Shown: piece after piece, positions 6,116 through 9,700 of the stretch
How the letters are laid out: each line of letters starts with the position of its first letter
How positions within the stretch are numbered: the first letter of the stretch is position 1
DNA from: Nitrospirota bacterium
Lineage (GTDB): Bacteria > Nitrospirota > Thermodesulfovibrionia > Thermodesulfovibrionales > UBA1546
Assembly (NCBI GenBank): GCA_004298625.1
Contig: SCSY01000326.1
Coordinates: 1-9,700, forward strand
Reading direction: 5' to 3'
DNA: 9,700 nt
Notes under the pieces: generated by a model
What the model saw: the letters and a program-made list of their open reading frames with translations, nothing else
What the model was told of the DNA's origin: nothing
The model's database searches: none
Position numbers and translations under genes: made by a program

Positions 6116-7480
6116 ATGGAAACAATCCTTATAGTAGAAGACAGAGAGTCTATGTCCGACATGCTTGGGGAAACACTCAAGGCTGAAGGCTACAGGACTA
6201 TTATCGCCCGTGACGGCCTTGAGGGAATAAGGAGACTGAAAGATGAGAGGGTTGACCTTGTCCTGACTGACCTGAAACTTCCCAAAAAAGACGGCATAGA
6301 AGTATTAAGGGCTGCAAAGGAAGAGAACAATCTTATGCCCGTAATAGTCATGACTGCATTCGGCTCGGTTGAGACCGCTGTTGTTGCAATGAAAGAAGGC
6401 GCCTTTGATTTTATTACAAAGCCCTTTGATACGGACCATCTGCTCATGCTTATGAAGAGGGCGCTCGAGACTCAGAAGTTAATGACTGAGAATATGCTTT
6501 TAAAGGAGGAATTCTCCGCCCATCTTGGAATCCCAAGGATAATCGGGAAGAGCCAAAAGATTGTGAGCGTCGCGCAGAACATTCAGAAGGTCGCGCCGAG
6601 CAAGACCACAGCGCTTATTCTCGGCGAGAGCGGAACGGGCAAGGAATTATTTGCGCGCGCGATACATAATCTCAGCCCGAGAAAGGAATACCCCTTTGTC
6701 CCCATTAACTGCGCCGCGATACCGAGGGAACTTTTGGAGTCGGAGCTTTTCGGTCACGAAAAAGGCTCATTCACGGGCGCTGACTTTAAAAAAATAGGAA
6801 AGTTCGAGCTAGCCGACAAGGGAACGATATTTCTCGATGAGATAGGCGAGATGGATATTGCGCTCCAGGCCAAGATACTCAGGGTCCTGCAGGAAGGCGA
6901 GATAGAGCGCGTAGGCGGACTTAAGGCTATAAAGATAGATGTGAGAGTGATTGCTGCAAGCAACAAGGACCTGGAGAAGGCGGTGTCTGAAAAGACATTC
7001 AGGGAGGATCTCTTTTACCGCCTGAGCGTGTTTCCTGTAAAGATTCCTCCATTGAGGGAAAGGGCTGAGGATATACCGCTGCTTGCAGATTTTTTTCTTA
7101 ATAAATATTGTATGGAGCTTAAAACTTCGTTGAAGAGCATCTCGAATGAGACTATGGAGCTGCTGGTTAATTATTCGTGGAAGGGAAATGTAAGGGAGCT
7201 TGAAAATACCATCGAGAGGGCGATAATATTATGCGACGGCAGGACGATATCCCCCGAGCATATATCTCTAAGCCCTCTGCCTCTGGAGGCCGGATTAAAA
7301 AATCTGCCCATGAACGGGACCCTTGAGGACGCTTCAAAAGAGGCGCTGAGGATCGCTGAAACGCAGAGGATAATAAAGGCGTTAAAAGAAACAAAAGGCA
7401 ATAAAAGCAGGGCGGCGGAGATACTGCAGGTCAGCTATAAAACGCTTCTTACCAAGATAAAGGAGTATCATATAGAATGA
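6116..7480 (+). CDS. Sigma-54-dependent NtrC-family response regulator
   Basis: A 454-residue three-domain activator. The receiver domain (1-120) has the acidic pair Glu8/Asp9, phosphoacceptor Asp52 (LTDLKLP), Thr79 and Lys101. The AAA+ domain (about 140-365) has Walker A GESGTGKE (169-176), the sigma-54 contact loop as GSFTGA (216-221; usually GAFTGA) and Walker B TIFLDEIGEM (236-245), plus RVIAASNKDL and FREDLFYRLSVFP. The Fis-type HTH is at the C-terminus (GNKSRAAEILQVSYKTLLTKIKEY). It should activate sigma-54 promoters when phosphorylated. No histidine kinase gene is adjacent, so its sensor is unknown. METILIVEDRE is the canonical receiver start, yet no Shine-Dalgarno precedes it. Its stop overlaps the next gene by 4 nt (ATGA). 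Regulon unknown; closest style is AtoC/ZraR. Confidence 0.93.
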   Translation: METILIVEDRESMSDMLGETLKAEGYRTIIARDGLEGIRRLKDERVDLVLTDLKLPKKDGIEVLRAAKEENNLMPVIVMTAFGSVETAVVAMKEGAFDFITKPFDTDHLLMLMKRALETQKLMTENMLLKEEFSAHLGIPRIIGKSQKIVSVAQNIQKVAPSKTTALILGESGTGKELFARAIHNLSPRKEYPFVPINCAAIPRELLESELFGHEKGSFTGADFKKIGKFELADKGTIFLDEIGEMDIALQAKILRVLQEGEIERVGGLKAIKIDVRVIAASNKDLEKAVSEKTFREDLFYRLSVFPVKIPPLRERAEDIPLLADFFLNKYCMELKTSLKSISNETMELLVNYSWKGNVRELENTIERAIILCDGRTISPEHISLSPLPLEAGLKNLPMNGTLEDASKEALRIAETQRIIKALKETKGNKSRAAEILQVSYKTLLTKIKEYHIE

Positions 7481-8169
7481 AAAAACACTGCACGCTATAC
7501 GCTGCGCGTTATTTTTTAGTCTTTTTATTTTTAATCTCTGCGTGTGTAACAGCGCCTAAAATATCGGACGATAAGAAGCCGCCTGCCGATAAGAAAAGAA
7601 TTTCTATTGAAGATCAGGAGAAAAAGGTAAACGAACTATTCGGCAGGATACTCGGTCTTACAGAGGAGGCCGCGGACAGGCAGTCCATACTTCCGCAAAT
7701 GGAGGCTTTATATGACGAAATAATAAATAATTATCCTGATGCAGCTCTGGTTCAGGAAATTTACTGGAGGCTGATTACGCTGCTCGTTGACGAGTTCAAG
7801 CCTCCGAAGACTGATAAGGCAGAGAGATTGTATAAAGACTTTCTCAGGAAGTATCCTGATTCCACGCTCAGCGGCAACATAGAACAGGTTTTAGGACAAT
7901 TTTATTACACAAACAAGATGTGGGATAGCCTGCTGAGGATGTTCACGCCTCATGTCAAAAAATTTATAGCAACGGGGAAACTTGACAGCCCCTATCATCT
8001 ATTTATGTTTTCTGAGGCAAAGTTCAACCTCGGCGACTTCATAGAGGCAGAGAAAGGGTATAAGATAGTAATGGAATTTTTCCCAAAAACCGGAGAAGGC
8101 GAGACTTCAAAAAACAGGCTGGAAGAGATAAAGAAAACAAAAAGCAAGAAAACAGATGGAGGTAGTTAA
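7477..8169 (+). CDS. Predicted lipoprotein with TPR-like repeats
   Basis: A 230-residue protein with a lipoprotein signal: MKKH, a hydrophobic stretch at 12-22, and a lipobox LISAC with Cys23 as the lipidation site. A Lys/Asp-rich linker (about 28-47) is followed by helical, tetratricopeptide-like units such as AERLYKDFLRKYPDS and AEKGYKIVMEFFPKTG, in the style of BamD/YbgF/CpoB outer-membrane lipoproteins. It is probably a periplasm-facing scaffold in the outer membrane; no specific function can be assigned. The ATG overlaps the response regulator stop (ATGA), with AAGGAG 11 nt upstream, and the TAA overlaps the yebC ATG by one base, so all three are co-transcribed. Part of the N-terminus is encoded by a short repeat (7491-7508). 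Confidence 0.75.
   Translation: MKKHCTLYAARYFLVFLFLISACVTAPKISDDKKPPADKKRISIEDQEKKVNELFGRILGLTEEAADRQSILPQMEALYDEIINNYPDAALVQEIYWRLITLLVDEFKPPKTDKAERLYKDFLRKYPDSTLSGNIEQVLGQFYYTNKMWDSLLRMFTPHVKKFIATGKLDSPYHLFMFSEAKFNLGDFIEAEKGYKIVMEFFPKTGEGETSKNRLEEIKKTKSKKTDGGS
7491..7508. repeat. Short repeat, inverted relative to the one at 6027-6057
   Basis: CGCTATACGCT (7493-7503) is the exact reverse complement of AGCGTATAGCG at 6034-6044 and is followed by GCGCG, in the same degenerate style. It lies in the signal-peptide codons of the lipoprotein gene, where it encodes part of HCTLYAARY. With its partner it flanks the response regulator gene. Confidence 0.4.
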
Positions 8170-8924
8170 TGTCAGGACATTCAAAATGGTCTCAGATAAA
8201 ACATAAAAAGGCCCATACAGACGCAAAAAAGGGCAGGGCCTTTACCAAGATAGTGAAAGAGATATCGGTCGCTGCAAGGTTCGGGGGCGGAGACCCGAAC
8301 GGCAACCCGAGACTTCGCACTGCCATTGAAAAGGCAAAAGAAGTCAATATGCCCCATGATAACATCAAGAAGGCGATCATGAAGGGAACAGGCGAGCTTC
8401 CCGGAGTTTCTTACGAGGAAATCGTATATGAGGGATATGGGCCCGGCGGAGTCGCCATGCTTATTGAGGTCATGACCGACAATAAAAACAGAACCGTCCC
8501 GGAGATAAGGCATATGATGTCTAAAAACGGCGGAAGTCTTGGAGAAACCGGGTGTGTTTCGTGGATATTCGATAAAAAGGGCTATATATTGGTTAATAAA
8601 GCAAAAGCGTCGGAGGATTCTGTTATGTCTGCAGCGCTCGATGCAGGCGCTGAGGACATGAAAAATGATCCTCAGGAGGACAATTATGAGATAATTACCG
8701 CGCCCGAGGTTTTAAACGATGTTAAGGCTGCGCTCGAAAAGGCCAATATACCAATCGAGTCTGCCGAGGTGACGATGCTTCCTAAAAATTATGTGGCCCT
8801 GGAAGGAAAGGCGGCAGAGCAGATGCTGAGGCTCATGGATGCGCTTGAAGACCATGAAGACGTCCAGAATGTATATGCAAATTTTGATATTCCCGATGAA
8901 GTGGCAGAGAAGGCCGGCAAATGA
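8169..8924 (+). CDS. yebC: YebC/PmpR-family protein
   Basis: A 251-residue protein of the YebC/PmpR family, found in most bacteria. Members have been described as DNA-binding transcriptional regulators, and some as factors that help translation through difficult (proline-rich) sequences. The start MSGHSKWSQIKHKKAHTDAKKG is the family hallmark. Further conserved blocks are GGGDPNGNPRLRTAIEKAKEVNMPHDNI, YEGYGPGGVAMLIE, TDNKNRT, and FDKKGYI to the acidic C-terminal part (MDALEDHEDVQNVYANFD). Length is normal. GGAGGT lies 5 nt before the ATG, which overlaps the preceding TAA by one base (TAATG). It is often next to ruvC, but that is not the case here; the following gene has its own promoter. Confidence 0.95.
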   Translation: MSGHSKWSQIKHKKAHTDAKKGRAFTKIVKEISVAARFGGGDPNGNPRLRTAIEKAKEVNMPHDNIKKAIMKGTGELPGVSYEEIVYEGYGPGGVAMLIEVMTDNKNRTVPEIRHMMSKNGGSLGETGCVSWIFDKKGYILVNKAKASEDSVMSAALDAGAEDMKNDPQEDNYEIITAPEVLNDVKAALEKANIPIESAEVTMLPKNYVALEGKAAEQMLRLMDALEDHEDVQNVYANFDIPDEVAEKAGK

Positions 8925-8940
8925 GAATTAGTATTTAAGA

Positions 8941-8968
8941 AGCCTAATTTTTGGCTGAAAATTTTTTT
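8941..8968 (+). terminator. Weak candidate terminator after yebC
   Basis: AGCC (8941-8944) can pair with GGCT (8953-8956), and the sequence ends in a run of T (8962-8968). The stem is only 4 bp with an 8-nt loop, so it is at best a weak intrinsic terminator. Confidence 0.25.
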
Positions 8969-8977
8969 GCTTTTCTC

Positions 8978-9007
8978 TTGACATAAAGCCTTAAACCGTG
9001 TTATGTT
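8978..9007 (+). promoter_or_regulatory. Sigma-70-type promoter of the winged-helix regulator gene
   Basis: A perfect -35 TTGACA (8978-8983) is followed after 18 bp by TATGTT (9002-9007), a weaker -10. The predicted start point, 6-8 bp downstream, falls on or next to the ATG at 9014. No Shine-Dalgarno precedes that ATG, so the transcript may be leaderless. Confidence 0.7.
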
Positions 9008-9034
9008 CAAATCATGAACGTTCACGATTTGAAC
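9005..9034. promoter_or_regulatory. 30-bp near-perfect palindromic operator over promoter and start codon
   Basis: Outer arms GTTCAAATC (9005-9013) and GATTTGAAC (9026-9034) are exact inverted copies, and the centre TGAACGTTCA (9015-9024) is itself palindromic. Only one base pair (9014/9025) breaks the symmetry, so 14 of 15 positions match. It overlaps the -10 and the start codon. The likely ligand is the dimeric product of the gene it covers (inference). Confidence 0.75.
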
Positions 9035-9676
9035 AGAGAAAAACAAGGTAATCAGGGCACTTACAAGTCTTTATTGCTCCTTGATGAGATTTCAAAGGGT
9101 CAACATCCTTCCCAACGCGACTTAAGCAAAAAACTCGATATTGCTCTCGGCTTAGTTAATTCCTATATTAAAAACCTTATCTCAAAAGGCTATATCACAA
9201 TCAAGGATATCCCATCTAAGAGATATGCCTATTATCTTACTCCGAAAGGTTTTGCGGAAAAGACAAGGCTGACATACCAGCACCTACACACCTTTACAAG
9301 CCTCTATACAGTGGCAAGAAAGGATTTTAAAAAATTATTTTCAGGGCTTTATAAAGACGGGGCAAGGAGCGTAATCTTTGCGGGAGCCGATGAATCTGCG
9401 GAGATCGCTTATCTTTCCCTTCAGGAGTTTGACATAGATTTCGAGGGTATTGTAGATAATGAACCTGCCGACAGGGATTTTTTCAGATACAGGATAATGC
9501 CGTTTGAAAGGGTTAAGGAGATTAAAGCGGATTTTGTGATTGTAAGTTCATTTGTAAAAAGAGCTGAAATCTATAAGCAACTTATAGAGGAAGGAATCTT
9601 ACCGGACAAGATAAAAAGCATATTCCCTATCTATAAGAATTTCTATGACGTTAATCCTGCACCAGGAGAGAAATAA
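9014..9676 (+). CDS. Winged-helix (MarR/EPS-type) regulator fused to a nucleotide/sugar-binding-like domain
   Basis: A 220-residue two-domain protein. Residues 15-88 form a winged helix: YKSLLLLDEISKG, then the HTH SQRDLSKKLDIALGLVNSYIKNLISKGYI, and the wing with RYAYYLTPKGFAEKTRLT. This is the pattern of MarR-family regulators associated with exopolysaccharide clusters. Residues 117-215 begin with a beta-strand and Gly-rich turn, RSVIFAGADESAEIA, followed by FEGIVDNEP and FVIVSSF, like the Rossmann-type N-terminal domains of PglD or FlaA1-type nucleotide-sugar enzymes. It may sense a sugar nucleotide and control a polysaccharide cluster lying to the right; this is inference. No other Met is near the N-terminus, so the ATG at 9014 is kept although it lacks a ribosome site. 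Ends at 9676, 24 bp before the window edge. Confidence 0.8.
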   Translation: MNVHDLNREKQGNQGTYKSLLLLDEISKGQHPSQRDLSKKLDIALGLVNSYIKNLISKGYITIKDIPSKRYAYYLTPKGFAEKTRLTYQHLHTFTSLYTVARKDFKKLFSGLYKDGARSVIFAGADESAEIAYLSLQEFDIDFEGIVDNEPADRDFFRYRIMPFERVKEIKADFVIVSSFVKRAEIYKQLIEEGILPDKIKSIFPIYKNFYDVNPAPGEK

Positions 9677-9677
9677 A

Positions 9678-9696
9678 TATGCAGTGGTATGCAGTG
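9678..9696. repeat. Short direct repeat at the window edge
   Basis: TATGCAGTG occurs at 9678-9686 and again at 9688-9696, followed by TATA, in the same degenerate short-repeat style as the other intergenic repeats. It is cut by the window end, so its extent is unknown. Confidence 0.35.
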
Positions 9697-9700
9697 TATA

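Overview
The window looks like a chromosomal piece of a Gram-negative (diderm), probably anaerobic or metal-cycling bacterium. It encodes a predicted outer-membrane beta-barrel, a lipoprotein with a lipobox, a sigma-54 activator and selenocysteine machinery. The protein style and the abundance of short degenerate intergenic repeats recall uncultivated Nitrospirota or deltaproteobacteria-like genomes. That placement is inference only; no rRNA or other phylogenetic marker is present.

Left edge (2-451, +): the C-terminal part of SelA, which ends 22 bp before a convergent gene.

Iron block (474-5079, all on the - strand, read right to left): fur, then a Fur-box-bearing leader with a possible tiny Cys-rich ORF, a beta-barrel outer-membrane protein, a variant FeoA rich in Cys/His, a standard FeoA, FeoB, and a 49-residue FeoB-associated Cys-rich membrane protein. 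Good Fur boxes lie in front of fur and in front of the beta-barrel gene. The simplest model is a Fur-controlled ferrous iron uptake operon with an outer-membrane component and an autoregulated fur. Three repeat sequences sit in this block: one is translated as the N-terminal tail of FeoB, one lies between the two feoA genes, and one lies between feoB and the Cys-rich gene.

Middle (5236-6015, +): an MTAP/MTI phosphorylase-family gene reads divergently from fur, with its own candidate promoter.

Right-centre (6116-8924, +): a tightly packed operon of an NtrC-type sigma-54 response regulator, a TPR-like lipoprotein (4-nt overlap) and a YebC-family protein (1-nt overlap). No cognate histidine kinase is visible.

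Right edge (9014-9676, +): a winged-helix regulator of the MarR/EPS type fused to a C-terminal nucleotide/sugar-binding-like domain. Its promoter, predicted transcription start and start codon are covered by a 30-bp near-perfect palindrome. This suggests a leaderless, autoregulated transcript, probably at the head of a polysaccharide cluster that continues beyond the window.
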